Shown: positions 16,199-25,742, counted from the first letter of the stretch. The stretch: 32,066 nt of DNA from Mycobacterium sp. shizuoka-1 (GCF_002723835.1 NZ_BEWG01000057.1:8176-40241); one strand, 5' to 3'. Notes: a model not told the origin generated them from the letters alone. Numbers and translations: made by a program.

Positions 16199-17412
16199 CC
16201 ACCACCGCCGCAGCCGAACTGGAGCCGGGCCAGGCCGAGATCGTCAGGGCGACACTGCCACTCGTCGGTGCGCATATCGACGAGATCACCACCGAGTTCT
16301 ACCGGCGGATGTTCGGTCGCCATCCTGAGCTGCTGCGCAACCTGTTCAACCGCGGGAACCAGGCCCAGGGTGGCCAACAGCGTGCGCTGGCCGCGTCGAT
16401 CGCGACATTCGCCACGCACCTGGTGAACCCGGAGCTGCCGCACCCGAGCGAACTGCTCTCGCGCATCGGCCACAAGCATGCGTCGCTGGGCGTCACGGCC
16501 GAGCAGTACCCGATCGTGCACGAGCATCTGTTCGCCGCCATCGTCGAGGTGCTCGGTGCCGACACCGTGACTGCGGAGGTCGCGGCGGCCTGGGACCGGG
16601 TGTACTGGATCATGGCCGACACCCTGATCGCGCTGGAGCGCGACCTTTACCGCGGAGCCGGTGTCGCCGACGGCGATGTCTTCCGCCGGTTGCGGGTTAC
16701 CGCCCGCGAGGACGACCCCTCCGGCGCCGTGCTGCTCACGGTTGCGGCCGACGGGATCGCGACCACGGCTGCGGCGCAATATGTCTCGGTCGGCGTGACG
16801 TTGCCCGACGGGGCGCGTCAGCTGCGCCAGTACAGCCTGGTGAACGTGCCCGGCGCCACCGAGCTGACCTTCGCGGTCAAGCCGGTGGAGGCCGACGGCG
16901 ACCACCCGGCGGGCGAGGTGTCCAGCTGGATTCGGAGCCGCGTCCGGGTCGGTGATCTGCTCGACGTGACGGTGCCGTTCGGCGACCTGCCGGAGCCGCG
17001 CGCCGGTGCACCGGTGGTCCTGATCTCCGCGGGTATCGGTGTGACGCCGATGATCGGCTTGCTGGAATACCTTGTCGGCCAAGGGCATCAGGCCCCGGTG
17101 CAGGTGCTGCACGCCGACCGCAGTGAAGACAGCCACCCGCTGCGCAAGCGGCACCGGGAACTGGTGGACATCCTGCCCGGTGGCAGCCTGCAGCTGTGGT
17201 ACGCCGAAGGCGTCGACGCCGACACCGCCGACATCCACCGGGGACTGATGAACCTCGACGGTGTCGACATCGCCGACGACGCTGAGATCTACCTGTGCGG
17301 CAACACCGGATTCGTGCAGGCGGTGCGCGCTGCGCTGACCGCCCGCGGCGTCGCGCAAGACCGCGTGCACTGCGAGTTGTTCAGCCCGAACGACTGGCTG
17401 CTGGACGGCTAG
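16195..17412 (+). CDS. hmp: Flavohemoglobin (nitric oxide dioxygenase)
   Basis: The 405-residue protein turns NO and O2 into nitrate with NAD(P)H. The globin domain (1-150) has the B10 Tyr Y36 in EFYRRMF, E7-region Gln residues near 57-62, and the proximal heme His H95 in GHKHASLG, aligned with H85 of E. coli Hmp. The ferredoxin-reductase part has the FAD motif RQYSL (211-215), the NAD-binding ISAGIGVTPM (277-286), LCGNTGF near 365 and a C-terminal CELFSPNDW. The usual FAD-domain PGQY is AAQY here. The start is ATG 16195 with GAAAGGA upstream, overlapping the nsrR stop, so repressor and enzyme are coupled. Confidence 0.95.
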   Translation: MTTTAAAELEPGQAEIVRATLPLVGAHIDEITTEFYRRMFGRHPELLRNLFNRGNQAQGGQQRALAASIATFATHLVNPELPHPSELLSRIGHKHASLGVTAEQYPIVHEHLFAAIVEVLGADTVTAEVAAAWDRVYWIMADTLIALERDLYRGAGVADGDVFRRLRVTAREDDPSGAVLLTVAADGIATTAAAQYVSVGVTLPDGARQLRQYSLVNVPGATELTFAVKPVEADGDHPAGEVSSWIRSRVRVGDLLDVTVPFGDLPEPRAGAPVVLISAGIGVTPMIGLLEYLVGQGHQAPVQVLHADRSEDSHPLRKRHRELVDILPGGSLQLWYAEGVDADTADIHRGLMNLDGVDIADDAEIYLCGNTGFVQAVRAALTARGVAQDRVHCELFSPNDWLLDG

Positions 17413-17420
17413 TTGCGGAT

Positions 17421-17497
17421 CGAGTCTGCGGTGAGCGCGGGTTGTCGCGAGGACTACTCGCTCTCACCGCAGACTCGTTGCGCTGTGCGCAGACTCG
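17421..17497. repeat. Inverted and direct repeat between hmp and the AKR gene
   Basis: A perfect 15-bp inverted repeat (arms 17421-17435 and 17463-17477) surrounds a 27-base loop that has a smaller GC-rich fold. The last ten bases of the right arm, CGCAGACTCG, recur as a direct repeat at 17488-17497, 20 bases further on. It lies in the 133-base gap between convergent genes, so it may act as a two-way terminator. Its modular build also suits a dispersed intergenic repeat. Confidence 0.75.
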
Positions 17498-17545
17498 GTC
17501 GACACCGCCCGGTCAGGCGGCGCCGTCAAAACCCTAGGTGCCCGT

Positions 17546-18373
17546 TCAGGTTGCCGGGTTCGGCCGGAACCGGGTGCCGTCGTCGAGCCCGTTGAGGGTC
17601 TCCATCTCGGCATCCGTCAGCTCGAAGTCGAACACGTCGGCATTTTCGGCGATCTGTGCCGGATTGGTCGAACCGGGGATGACGATGTCGCCGAGCTGCA
17701 GGCTCCAGCGGATCAGCACCTGTGCCGGTGATTTACCGTGCGCCGCAGCCACTTCGGCGATCGCCGGAAGCTCGAGCAGCTTGCTCTCGCCCAGCGGGAT
17801 GTACGCGCCGGTGATGATCGAATGCTTGGCGTGCACCGCGCGCAGCTCGGTCTGGTCGAGCAGCGGGTGCAGTTCGATCTGATTGACCACCGGCGGGAAG
17901 TAACTCAAGTCGATGATGTCCGCCAAATTCTCGGGAGTGAAGTTCGCGACACCGATCGACTTGATCAGGCCGTCCTGGCGGGACCGCATGATGCCGCCCC
18001 AGGCGTCGATGTATTTGCCGTTCTGCTCGGCGGGCCAGTCCACCAGATAGAGGTCCACGTACTCCAGGCCGAGGCGTTCCAGGCTGGCCTTGATGGCGTC
18101 CTGCGAGGACTGGAAGCCCTGGTCCTCGGTGGCGAGCTTCGTGGTGATGAACAACTCGTCGCGGGGGATGCCCGACGCGGCGATGGCGCGGCCGACGACC
18201 TCCTCGTTGCCGGCGACCGACGCGGTGTCGATCAACCGGTAGCCGGCTTCCAGCGCGCTGGCCACCGCGGCTTCGGTCTCCTCGGCGGACAGTTCTGCCA
18301 CACCGAGACCCAACACCGGGATGGTGTTGTCGTCGTTGAGTGTGACGGTGGGGATCTGGGCCGCCGGTGTCAT
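17546..18373 (-). CDS. Aldo/keto reductase family protein with degenerate active site
   Basis: The 275-residue protein aligns throughout with the AKR encoded at this position in M. tuberculosis (Rv2971) but lacks key residues. The AKR tetrad is Asp-Tyr-Lys-His. Here D49 (LIDTA) and K79 (FITTKL) remain, the Tyr position (DTAxxYGNE) is A54, and the His position (LxHWP) is D112 in YLVDWP. The NADPH-phosphate motif IPKS...R is also altered (G234, Q240). The frame is open, full length, and keeps structural motifs such as [14 protein letters not shown], so it looks like a pseudoenzyme or an AKR with altered chemistry rather than a dead gene. The start is ATG 18373 with AGGTG upstream. It may descend from one member of a paralogue pair. 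Confidence 0.88.
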   Translation of the reverse strand: MTPAAQIPTVTLNDDNTIPVLGLGVAELSAEETEAAVASALEAGYRLIDTASVAGNEEVVGRAIAASGIPRDELFITTKLATEDQGFQSSQDAIKASLERLGLEYVDLYLVDWPAEQNGKYIDAWGGIMRSRQDGLIKSIGVANFTPENLADIIDLSYFPPVVNQIELHPLLDQTELRAVHAKHSIITGAYIPLGESKLLELPAIAEVAAAHGKSPAQVLIRWSLQLGDIVIPGSTNPAQIAENADVFDFELTDAEMETLNGLDDGTRFRPNPAT

Positions 18374-18454
18374 GTCACCTGCCTGTGGAATCGAAGTTTG
18401 TCCAGGTCGGCACCCGGGCACGATCGGTTGAGGGGTCACCGACTCGGGTTGACG

Positions 18455-18460
18455 ATAGTA
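18455..18460 (-). promoter_or_regulatory. Candidate -10 of the AKR gene
   Basis: On the minus strand TACTAT (18460 to 18455) is close to the TATAAT consensus. It would give the AKR gene a leader of about 75 bases containing its Shine-Dalgarno. No good -35 is visible. Confidence 0.45.
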
Positions 18461-18583
18461 CCCACGGCGTTGTGTCGGCTGAGCAGGCCCGGCGCGCCGC
18501 GACACGCCGAGCCCCGAATTGCCGTATCCGTCAACCGGTGTTCGAGGTCCGAGGCTGACGGATCGTTGCCGGCCCGGGTCCCG

Positions 18584-18589
18584 TACGCT
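18584..18589 (+). promoter_or_regulatory. Candidate -10 of the lipN-type gene
   Basis: TACGCT fits TAnnnT. A start near 18596 leaves a leader of about 31 bases containing GAGGGGAG before the ATG at 18627. An out-of-frame ATG sits exactly at 18596. Confidence 0.45.
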
Positions 18590-18626
18590 GCCGCAATGCC
18601 GACCGCACAGGGTGAGGGGAGCAGGG

Positions 18627-19700
18627 ATGGCAGGGAACCGACGGTTGCAGCGCGTGCTCGCCGCGAGCAGCAGAGCCGGCGTACTGGTGATCCCGCACCT
18701 GCCTGCGGCGGTCAAGCGGCTGCTGTCCGGGGGCCGGGCCGTCACCATTGACGGAAACACCCTTGACCCGACGATCCAGATGATGCTGACCGCCCAGCGG
18801 GCCCTGGGCATCACCAGCCTGGCGGTGTGGGGCGATCCGGTCGCCACCCGGGCGCAGAACCGGGAGACCACCCGCAGCCTCGACGAGGCCGACGTGCACG
18901 TCGCCCAGATCAAGCCGGTCACCATTCCCGGCCCGGCCGGTGCCATCGCCGCCCGGCACTACCGGCCGGCCGGCGACGGGCCTGCGCCCCTGCTGGTCTT
19001 CTACCACGGCGGCGGATTCGTCTTCGGTGACCTGGACACCCACGACTCGGCCTGCCGGCTGATCTGCCGCGACGCCGGCGTGCACGTGCTCGCGATCGAC
19101 TACCGGCTGGCACCCGAGCACCCCGCCCCCGCCGCGGTCGACGACTGCTACGCCGCCTACCTGTGGGCCCGGGAGCACGCCGACGAGCTGGGGGCGGACC
19201 CTGCGCGGGTCGCGGTCGGCGGCGACAGCGCGGGCGGCTGCCTGGCCGCCGTGGTGAGCCGGCTCGCCCGCGACGCCGGCGCGCCCGCGCCGAGCCTGCA
19301 GTGGCTGATCTACCCGCTCACCGACATGCGCGGGGCTACCACGTCACGCACGCTGTTCGCCGACGGATTTCTGCTGACCAAGCGCGACATCGACTGGTTC
19401 GAGGGTTGCTACGTCGACGGGTCGGGCATCGAGATCACCGACCCCCGGGTGTCCCCGCTGCTGGCCGACGACCTCACCGGGTTGGCGCCCGCGCTGATCG
19501 TGACGGCGGGGTTCGATCCGCTGCGCGACGAAGGCGAGCAGTACGCCGACACACTGCGGGCGGCAGGCGTCGCCGTGGACCTGCGCCGAATGGGTCCGAT
19601 GACGCATGCCTTCCTGAACATGAACGCGTTGGGCGGCAAGGTCAGCCGGTGCAACGCCGAGATGATCTCGGCGCTGCGCGCCCATCTCGCCCGCGGCTGA
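18627..19700 (+). CDS. lipN: LipN-type alpha/beta hydrolase (hormone-sensitive lipase family esterase)
   Basis: The 357-residue esterase has the family IV hallmarks: the oxyanion-hole motif HGGG at 127-130, [10 protein letters not shown], the nucleophile elbow GDSAGG with S201, then AGFDPLRDE (acid) and MTHAFLN (His). It is similar throughout to M. tuberculosis LipN (Rv2970c, 376 residues) and occupies the same place between the AKR gene and the DsbA-like gene. LipN hydrolyses short-chain esters; physiological substrates are not clear. The start ATG 18627 has GAGGGGAG about six bases upstream, and the frame upstream of it shows no homology. The N-terminus is about 19 residues shorter than the M. 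tuberculosis annotation. The symbol is by homology and synteny. Confidence 0.88.
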   Translation: MAGNRRLQRVLAASSRAGVLVIPHLPAAVKRLLSGGRAVTIDGNTLDPTIQMMLTAQRALGITSLAVWGDPVATRAQNRETTRSLDEADVHVAQIKPVTIPGPAGAIAARHYRPAGDGPAPLLVFYHGGGFVFGDLDTHDSACRLICRDAGVHVLAIDYRLAPEHPAPAAVDDCYAAYLWAREHADELGADPARVAVGGDSAGGCLAAVVSRLARDAGAPAPSLQWLIYPLTDMRGATTSRTLFADGFLLTKRDIDWFEGCYVDGSGIEITDPRVSPLLADDLTGLAPALIVTAGFDPLRDEGEQYADTLRAAGVAVDLRRMGPMTHAFLNMNALGGKVSRCNAEMISALRAHLARG

Positions 19701-19760
19701 CCGAGCCGCGGAGCAGGGTCATGCGACCCGGGGAATGACCGGGCGCGACGAGGCGGCCGG

Positions 19761-19766
19761 TACTCT
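19761..19766 (+). promoter_or_regulatory. Candidate -10 of the DsbA-VKOR operon
   Basis: TACTCT fits TAnnnT. A start near 19773 would precede both possible start codons of the DsbA-like gene (TTG 19788 and GTG 19812). Confidence 0.4.
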
Positions 19767-19811
19767 AGAGGCGCTAACACTCAAGTCTTGACAGCGAGGA
19801 TCAGCCGACCC

Positions 19812-20591
19812 GTGGCCACCAACAAGAAAAGCGCCCCCCGCTACGACCTGAAAGCTCAGGACCGCAAGCGCAATCTGCTCATCCAGCTGGGGCTGACCGC
19901 CGTCGTCGTCATCTTCGCCGTCGCTCTGGTGCTCTACATCGTGATGGGCCACGACAAGAAGGTCGCCGGCGGCAACACGCAGGCCGTGCGGATCTCCTCG
20001 GCTCAGCTGATCAAGAAGCCCGGCACGGACGAGCCCAAGGCCGTGCTGTCGCTCTACGAGGACTTCCAGTGCCCGCACTGCCGTGACTTCGAGAAGACCT
20101 TCGGCCCGACCATCACCAAGCTGGTCGACAGCGGCGCGGTGGCCACCGACTACAACATGGTCGCCATCCTGAACTCGCCGACGAACAAGAACTACTCGAC
20201 GCGTGCCGCCAACGCGGCCTACTGCGTCGCCGACGTGGACAAGGAAGCGTTCCTGCGATTCCACGGTGCGTTGTTCGCCCAGCAGCCCGAGGAGGGGTCA
20301 AGCGGCGCGCCGGACAACAACTCGCTGATCGAGACCGCCCGCCAGGCCGGTGTGCCGACCGACAAGGTCTCGTCGTGCATCAACTCCGGCAAGTACAGCG
20401 ACATGGTCAACGGCCTGGCCGCCGCCTCCAAGATCTCCGCGACGCCGACCATCCGGCTCAACGGTGAGGACATCAGCCCCGCCTCGCCCGACGAGCTGCT
20501 CGCCAAGGTCAAGGCCGTCGTCGGCGACGTGCCCGGGCTGCAGCCCGCGCCGACGCCCGCCCCCGCCGCTCCGGCTCCCGCGGCGCCATGA
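19812..20591 (+). CDS. Membrane-anchored DsbA-like thiol oxidoreductase
   Basis: The 259-residue protein resembles Rv2969c, the mycobacterial DsbA partner of VKOR. A basic N-terminus is followed by one membrane anchor (about 24-46) and an extracytoplasmic thioredoxin fold with the redox motif CPHC (C87, C90) in EDFQCPHC, plus the cis-Pro loop ATPT. Two more cysteines (AAYC and SSCIN) may form the second structural disulfide. It introduces disulfides into exported proteins. The tail, PAPTPAPAAPAPAAP, is a low-complexity extension absent from the M. tuberculosis homologue. The start GTG 19812 has GAGGA 11 bases upstream; TTG 19788 is an alternative. Its stop overlaps the VKOR start (ATGA). Confidence 0.9.
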   Translation: MATNKKSAPRYDLKAQDRKRNLLIQLGLTAVVVIFAVALVLYIVMGHDKKVAGGNTQAVRISSAQLIKKPGTDEPKAVLSLYEDFQCPHCRDFEKTFGPTITKLVDSGAVATDYNMVAILNSPTNKNYSTRAANAAYCVADVDKEAFLRFHGALFAQQPEEGSSGAPDNNSLIETARQAGVPTDKVSSCINSGKYSDMVNGLAAASKISATPTIRLNGEDISPASPDELLAKVKAVVGDVPGLQPAPTPAPAAPAPAAP

Positions 20592-21223
20592 GCGTGGCGA
20601 CCCCGGCACCGGTGGAGCCGACCGAACCCCAGTCGGGGTCCGCGCCGGCCGGAGTCGCCGTGGGTGCGGCCAGCGCCTGGTGGGTGCTGATCGCCGGTGT
20701 GATCGGGCTCGTCTCGTCGGCCACGCTGACGATCGAGAAGATCGAGATCCTCATCAATCCGTCCTACGTGCCCAGCTGCAGCATCAACCCGGTGCTGTCG
20801 TGCGGGTCGGTGATGGTCACCAAGCAGGCGTCGGCCTTCGGCTTCCCCAATCCGCTGATCGGCATCGCCGCCTTCGCGGTCGTCGTGGTGACCGGCGTGC
20901 TGGCCGTGGCCAAGGTGCGGTTGCCCCGGTGGTACTGGCTGGGCCTGACGGTCGGCTCGGCGCTGGGCGTGGTCTTCGTCCACTGGCTGATCTTTCAGAC
21001 CCTCTACCGCATCGGAGCGTTGTGCCCGTACTGCATGGTGGTCTGGTCGGTGACCGTGCCGCTTCTGGTGGTGGTGTCCTCGATCGCGCTTCGCCCGCTC
21101 GCGGGCAACGCCGTCGCCAGGGTGTTGTACACCTGGCGCTGGTCGATTGTGACGCTGTGGTTCACCGCGATTATCCTGCTGATTCTGGTTCGTTTCTGGA
21201 ACTACTGGTCAACGCTCATCTAG
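20588..21223 (+). CDS. Vitamin K epoxide reductase family protein (VKOR/DsbB equivalent)
   Basis: The 211-residue integral membrane protein has about five hydrophobic segments. C64 and C72 (PSCSINPVLSCGSV) form the loop pair, and CPYC at 146-149 is the quinone-proximal active site. Actinobacterial VKOR reoxidises DsbA-like proteins and passes electrons to menaquinone, replacing DsbB. The sequence matches Rv2968c (about 210 residues). The overlap of its ATG with the DsbA-like stop makes the pair a two-gene disulfide-forming module, which could supply disulfides to exported proteins such as the six-cysteine protein at 10230-10541 (inference). Confidence 0.93.
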   Translation: MSVATPAPVEPTEPQSGSAPAGVAVGAASAWWVLIAGVIGLVSSATLTIEKIEILINPSYVPSCSINPVLSCGSVMVTKQASAFGFPNPLIGIAAFAVVVVTGVLAVAKVRLPRWYWLGLTVGSALGVVFVHWLIFQTLYRIGALCPYCMVVWSVTVPLLVVVSSIALRPLAGNAVARVLYTWRWSIVTLWFTAIILLILVRFWNYWSTLI

Positions 21224-21246
21224 CCGCGCCGCATCGGCCCGGGGGG

Positions 21247-21252
21247 TAGGGT
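21247..21252 (+). promoter_or_regulatory. Leaderless -10 of pyc
   Basis: TAGGGT ends six bases before the GTG at 21259. The only purine-rich stretch upstream is a G run about 12 bases away, so initiation is probably leaderless. The promoter lies in the 35-base gap after the VKOR gene. Confidence 0.55.
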
Positions 21253-21258
21253 CCGCCT

Positions 21259-24200
21259 GTGATCTCCAAAGTCCTTGTCGCCAACCGCGGTGAGATCGCG
21301 ATTCGCGCTTTCCGGGCCGCCTACGAGATGGGCATCGGCACGGTGGCGATCTATCCGTACGAGGATCGCAATTCACTGCACCGTCTCAAGGCCGACGAGT
21401 CGTATCAGATCGGCGACGTCGGGCATCCGGTGCGGGCGTATCTGTCGGTGGACGAGATCGTGGCCACCGCGCAGGCGGCCGGTGCCGACGCGATCTATCC
21501 GGGTTATGGCTTCCTGTCGGAGAATCCGGAACTGGCGGCGGCGTGTGCGGCCACGGGCATCACGTTCATCGGGCCCGACGCGTCGATCCTGGAGCTCACC
21601 GGCAACAAGGCGCGCGCCATCGCGGCGGCCGCGGCGGCGGGGCTACCGGTGCTGGCGTCCTCGGAACCGTCGGCGTCGGTGCAGCAACTGGTCGAGGCCG
21701 CCGAGGCGATGGAGTACCCCTTGTTCGTCAAGGCCGTCGCCGGCGGCGGCGGACGGGGTATGCGCCGGGTGACCGATCCCGCTGCGCTGGCCGAGTCGAT
21801 CGAAGCGGCCAGCCGCGAGGCCGAATCGGCCTTCGGGGATCCGACGGTGTTCCTCGAGCAGGCGGTGGTGAATCCGCGCCATATCGAGGTGCAGATCCTG
21901 GCCGACACCCACGGCAACGTCATCCACCTCTACGAGCGGGACTGCAGTGTCCAGCGCCGCCACCAGAAGGTGATCGAGCTGGCACCGGCGCCAAATCTGG
22001 ATCCCGCTCTGCGGGAACGGATTTGCGCCGACGCCGTGGCGTTCGCGCGGCACATCGGTTACAGCTGTGCGGGCACCGTCGAGTTCCTTCTCGACGAGCG
22101 CGGCCGGCATGTGTTCATCGAGATGAATCCCCGGATCCAGGTCGAGCACACCGTGACCGAGGAGATCACCGACGTCGACCTGGTGTCGGCGCAGCTGCGG
22201 ATCGCCTCCGGCGAGACGCTGGCCGATCTGGGTCTGAGCCAGGAGGCCGTCCGCCCGCACGGTGCGGCGCTGCAATGCCGCATCACCACCGAGGATCCGG
22301 CCAACGGGTTCCGTCCCGACACCGGGCGGATCACCACCTACCGCTCACCGGGCGGAGCCGGCATCCGGCTCGACGGCGGAACGCATCTGGGTGCGGAGGT
22401 CACCGCGCATTTCGACTCGATGCTGGTCAAGCTCACCTGCCGGGGCCGGGATTTCTCGACCGCGGTGGCCCGCGCCAGGCGTGCGGTCGCCGAGTTCCGC
22501 ATCCGCGGGGTGTCGACGAATATCCCGTTCCTGCAAGCTGTTCTCGACGATCCGGATTTCCAGGCCGGGCTGGTCACCACCTCGTTCATCGACGAGCGTC
22601 CGGAGCTGCTGACGGCCCGTACCTCGGCCGATCGCGGCACCAAGATGCTCAAGTTCCTGGCCGAGGTGACGGTCAACTCGCCGTACCGCGATCGGCCCCG
22701 GTTTTATCCGCAGGACAAGCTGCCCGACATCGACATCACGTCGAGCGTCCCGCCGCCGGGCAGCAAGCAGCGCCTGGTGGAACTGGGTCCGGAGGGATTC
22801 GCCCAGTGGCTGCGGGATTCTCCGGCCGTAGGAGTGACCGATACGACGTTCCGTGACGCACACCAGTCGTTGCTGGCGACGCGGGTGCGCTCGTCGGGCC
22901 TGTTGAAGGTGGCCCCCTACATCGCCAGGATGACGCCGGAGCTGTTGTCGATCGAATGCTGGGGCGGCGCGACATACGATGTGGCGCTTCGCTTCTTGAA
23001 GGAAGATCCGTGGGAGCGGCTGGCCGCGCTGCGCGAGGCGATTCCCAACATCTGTCTGCAGATGCTGCTGCGTGGCCGCAACACCGTGGGTTACACGCCG
23101 TACCCGGAGGCGGTGACGCACGCGTTCGTCGACGAGGCCGCCCGCACCGGTGTCGACATCTTCCGCATCTTCGACGCGCTCAACAACGTCGAGTCGATGC
23201 GGCCCGCGATCGACGCGGTGCGCCAAACCGGTTCGGCGGTGGCCGAAGTCGCGATGAGCTACACCGGTGACCTGTCCGACCCGGGCGAGACGCTCTACAC
23301 GCTGGACTACTGGCTGCGGCTGGCCGAGCAGATCGTCGACGCCGGCGCGCACGTGCTGGCGATCAAGGACATGGCCGGCCTGCTGCGCCCGCCGGCGGCG
23401 GCCACGCTGGTCTCCGCGCTCCGCAGCCGCTTCGACCTGCCGGTGCACGTGCACACCCACGACACCCCGGGCGGACAGCTGGCCACCTACACGGCGGCCT
23501 GGCAGGCCGGGGCGAGTGCGGTCGACGGGGCGGCGGCCCCGCTGTCGGGCACCACCAGTCAGCCGCCGTTGTCGGCGATCGTCGCCGCGGCCGCGCACAC
23601 CCCGTTCGACACCGGACTGGACCTGGCAGCGGTGTGTGACCTGGAACCGTACTGGGAGTTGCTGCGCCGGGTGTACGCGCCGTTCGAGGCGGGCCTGCCC
23701 GCACCGACCGGGCGTGTCTATGACCACGAGATCCCCGGCGGCCAGCTGTCCAACCTGCGCACGCAGGCGATCGCGCTGGGGCTCGGCGACCGGTTCGAGG
23801 ACATCGAGAACGCCTACGCCGGAGCCGACCGGATCCTGGGCCGCCTGGTCAAGGTCACCCCGTCGAGCAAGGTGGTCGGCGACCTGGCGCTGGCGCTCGT
23901 CGGCGCCGGGATCACCGCCGAGGACTTCGCCGCCGACCCCGCTCATCACGACATCCCGGATTCGGTGATCGGCTTCCTGCGTGGCGAACTGGGGGACCCG
24001 CCGGGCGGCTGGCCGGAACCCTTGCGTAGCAAGGCGCTGGAAGGTCGCGGACCGGCCAAGCCCGAGCAGCCGTTGTCGGTCGAGGACGAGAAGGTGCTCG
24101 GCGAGCCGGGCCTGGCTCGGCAGGCCACCCTGAATCGGCTGCTGTTCCCCGGGCCCACCAGGGAATTCGAGGCTCACCGCGAAGAGTACGGCGACACCTC

Positions 24201-24687
24201 GGGGCTGAGCGCCAACCAGTTCCTGTGCGGACTGCGCCACGGCGACGAGCATCGCATCCAGCTCGAGCGGGGCGTCGAACTCATCGTCGGGTTGGAGGCC
24301 ATCTCCGATCCCGACGAGCGCGGGATGCGCACCGTCATGTGCATCATCAACGGCCAATTGCGTCCGGTGTTGGTGCGCGACAACAGCATTGCCGAAACCG
24401 TGCCGACCGCGGAGAAGGCTGACCGCACCAACCCCGACCATGTGGCCGCGCCGTTCGCGGGCGTCGTCACGGTCGGGGTGGCGGTCGGTGACGAGGTGGC
24501 GGCCGGCCAGACCATCGCCACCATCGAAGCGATGAAGATGGAAGCCGCGATCACCGCGCCGAAGGCGGGCGCCGTCAACCGGGTCGCGGTCGCCAGTACC
24601 GCGCAGGTCGAAGGCGGCGATCTGCTGGTGGTCATCGCGGGATCGGGTCCGGCGGGCAGGAGCGAAGCGACCGGGGGGTTGGCCTGA
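21259..24687 (+). CDS. pca: Pyruvate carboxylase
   Basis: This 1142-residue, single-chain biotin enzyme makes oxaloacetate from pyruvate, bicarbonate and ATP. The biotin carboxylase part (1-450) has [12 protein letters not shown], the ATP loop [13 protein letters not shown] and [15 protein letters not shown]. The carboxyltransferase part (about 525-800) has [26 protein letters not shown] (the lysine expected to carry a carbamate) and [10 protein letters not shown], which bind the metal and pyruvate. The biotin carrier domain has EAMKMEA with K1093 as the biotinylated lysine. It matches Pca (Rv2967c, 1127 residues). The start is GTG 21259, leaderless. Six consecutive Gs precede the stop region, which overlaps the likely rsmD start. 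The symbol pyc is also in use. Confidence 0.97.
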   Translation: MISKVLVANRGEIAIRAFRAAYEMGIGTVAIYPYEDRNSLHRLKADESYQIGDVGHPVRAYLSVDEIVATAQAAGADAIYPGYGFLSENPELAAACAATGITFIGPDASILELTGNKARAIAAAAAAGLPVLASSEPSASVQQLVEAAEAMEYPLFVKAVAGGGGRGMRRVTDPAALAESIEAASREAESAFGDPTVFLEQAVVNPRHIEVQILADTHGNVIHLYERDCSVQRRHQKVIELAPAPNLDPALRERICADAVAFARHIGYSCAGTVEFLLDERGRHVFIEMNPRIQVEHTVTEEITDVDLVSAQLRIASGETLADLGLSQEAVRPHGAALQCRITTEDPANGFRPDTGRITTYRSPGGAGIRLDGGTHLGAEVTAHFDSMLVKLTCRGRDFSTAVARARRAVAEFRIRGVSTNIPFLQAVLDDPDFQAGLVTTSFIDERPELLTARTSADRGTKMLKFLAEVTVNSPYRDRPRFYPQDKLPDIDITSSVPPPGSKQRLVELGPEGFAQWLRDSPAVGVTDTTFRDAHQSLLATRVRSSGLLKVAPYIARMTPELLSIECWGGATYDVALRFLKEDPWERLAALREAIPNICLQMLLRGRNTVGYTPYPEAVTHAFVDEAARTGVDIFRIFDALNNVESMRPAIDAVRQTGSAVAEVAMSYTGDLSDPGETLYTLDYWLRLAEQIVDAGAHVLAIKDMAGLLRPPAAATLVSALRSRFDLPVHVHTHDTPGGQLATYTAAWQAGASAVDGAAAPLSGTTSQPPLSAIVAAAAHTPFDTGLDLAAVCDLEPYWELLRRVYAPFEAGLPAPTGRVYDHEIPGGQLSNLRTQAIALGLGDRFEDIENAYAGADRILGRLVKVTPSSKVVGDLALALVGAGITAEDFAADPAHHDIPDSVIGFLRGELGDPPGGWPEPLRSKALEGRGPAKPEQPLSVEDEKVLGEPGLARQATLNRLLFPGPTREFEAHREEYGDTSGLSANQFLCGLRHGDEHRIQLERGVELIVGLEAISDPDERGMRTVMCIINGQLRPVLVRDNSIAETVPTAEKADRTNPDHVAAPFAGVVTVGVAVGDEVAAGQTIATIEAMKMEAAITAPKAGAVNRVAVASTAQVEGGDLLVVIAGSGPAGRSEATGGLA

Positions 24688-25238
24688 CCCGCATCGTCGG
24701 GGGCAGCGCTGGTGGCCGGCGTATCGATGTGCCGGCCCGCGGCACGCGGCCGACCACCGATCGGGTTCGCGAAGCCCTGTTCAATGTCCTTGCCGCACGC
24801 CGGGATTTCGACGGCCTGCGGGTGCTGGACCTCTACGCCGGTTCGGGGGCACTCGGGCTGGAAGCGCTGTCCCGGGGCGCGGTCTGGGCGCTGTTCGTCG
24901 AAAGTGACTCGCGCGCAGCCGCGGTGATCAAAAGCAACGTCGCCGCGCTCGGGCTGGCCGGGGCCACGGTACGTCGCGGCGCGGTCGCCACGGTGCTGGC
25001 GGCGGGTGCCGACCGGCCGGTGGACCTGGTGCTGGCCGACCCACCGTACGAGGTACGCAACGCCGAGATCGAGTCGATACTGGGCAGTCTCGCGCGCCAC
25101 GGCTGGCTGGGGGAGGGCACCGTGGTGGTGCTCGAACGTCCGGCCTCGGCGGCCGAGCTGAGCTGGCCGGCGGGCTTCACGGCGTGGCCGGTGCGTCGGT
25201 ACGGGGACACCCGGGTCGAGCTCGCCGAGGTGGACTGA
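24684..25238 (+). CDS. rsmD: 16S rRNA (guanine-966-N2) methyltransferase RsmD, probable CTG start
   Basis: This is a Rossmann-fold methyltransferase that modifies G966 of 16S rRNA. The SAM motif [15 protein letters not shown] is at 48-62, and the catalytic DPPY follows in LVLADPPYE. The conserved N-terminus [19 protein letters not shown] is encoded upstream of the first standard start codon (GTG 24729). The only triplet in the right place is CTG 24684, whose TG lies inside the pyc stop (CTGA, like the usual ATGA overlap). With it the protein has 184 residues, close to Rv2966c (188); from GTG 24729 it would lack the first strand. The run of six Gs at 24673-24678 may serve as ribosome binding site. 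coaD follows. Confidence 0.85.
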   Translation: MTRIVGGSAGGRRIDVPARGTRPTTDRVREALFNVLAARRDFDGLRVLDLYAGSGALGLEALSRGAVWALFVESDSRAAAVIKSNVAALGLAGATVRRGAVATVLAAGADRPVDLVLADPPYEVRNAEIESILGSLARHGWLGEGTVVVLERPASAAELSWPAGFTAWPVRRYGDTRVELAEVD

Positions 25239-25248
25239 GCCGGGCTGC

Positions 25249-25254
25249 TACCGT
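25249..25254 (+). promoter_or_regulatory. Candidate leaderless -10 of coaD
   Basis: TACCGT ends eight bases before the ATG at 25263, with no Shine-Dalgarno. It lies in the 24-base gap after rsmD. Confidence 0.45.
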
Positions 25255-25262
25255 CGTCAACC

Positions 25263-25742
25263 ATGAGTGGCGCGGTGTGCCCGGGATCCTTCGATCCGGT
25301 GACCCTGGGGCATGTCGACATCTTCGAGCGCGCCGCCGCGCAATTCGACGAAGTAATCGTCGCCGTGCTGATCAACCCGAACAAGTCGGGCATGTTCGAC
25401 ATCGACGAGCGGATCGCGATGATCGAAGAAGCCACCGCGCACCTGCCGAACTTGCGCGCCGAGTCGGGGCGGGGACTGGTCGTCGACTTCGTCAAACAGC
25501 GCGGGCTGACCGCGATCGTCAAGGGCCTGCGCACCGGCACCGACTTCGAGTACGAGCTGCAGATGGCGCAGATGAACAAGCACGTCGCGGGGGTCGACAC
25601 GTTCTTCGTGGCCACCACGCCGCAGTATTCGTTCGTGTCGTCGTCGCTGGCCAAAGAGGTGGCGATGCTCGGCGGTGACGTCTCGGCGCTGCTGCCGGAG
25701 TCGGTCAACCGCCGATTGCAGGTCAAGCTCGCCGGTCGTTGA
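25263..25742 (+). CDS. coaD: Phosphopantetheine adenylyltransferase
   Basis: The 159-residue enzyme of the nucleotidyltransferase superfamily adenylates 4'-phosphopantetheine to dephospho-CoA, the fourth step of CoA synthesis from pantothenate. The N-terminal [13 protein letters not shown] carries the TxGH form of the HxGH motif (14-17). [19 protein letters not shown] is the substrate and hexamer region, and [12 protein letters not shown] contains the ISSTxxR-like ATP loop. Length and sequence match Rv2965c (formerly kdtB). It follows rsmD, the common rsmD-coaD pairing of many bacteria. It has its own leaderless -10. The next gene here is sepIVA, 183 bases on, unlike M. tuberculosis. Confidence 0.97.
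   Translation: MSGAVCPGSFDPVTLGHVDIFERAAAQFDEVIVAVLINPNKSGMFDIDERIAMIEEATAHLPNLRAESGRGLVVDFVKQRGLTAIVKGLRTGTDFEYELQMAQMNKHVAGVDTFFVATTPQYSFVSSSLAKEVAMLGGDVSALLPESVNRRLQVKLAGR

Noticed and set aside
17738..18595. Plus-strand frame across the aldo/keto reductase
   Set aside because: Antisense to the AKR gene, with no ribosome binding site. Only its last part, from ATG 18596, is mentioned as a possible leaderless mini-frame.
22345..24441. 698-codon frame on the minus strand across pyc
   Set aside because: Antisense shadow of pyruvate carboxylase, with composition typical of reverse-complement GC-rich codons.
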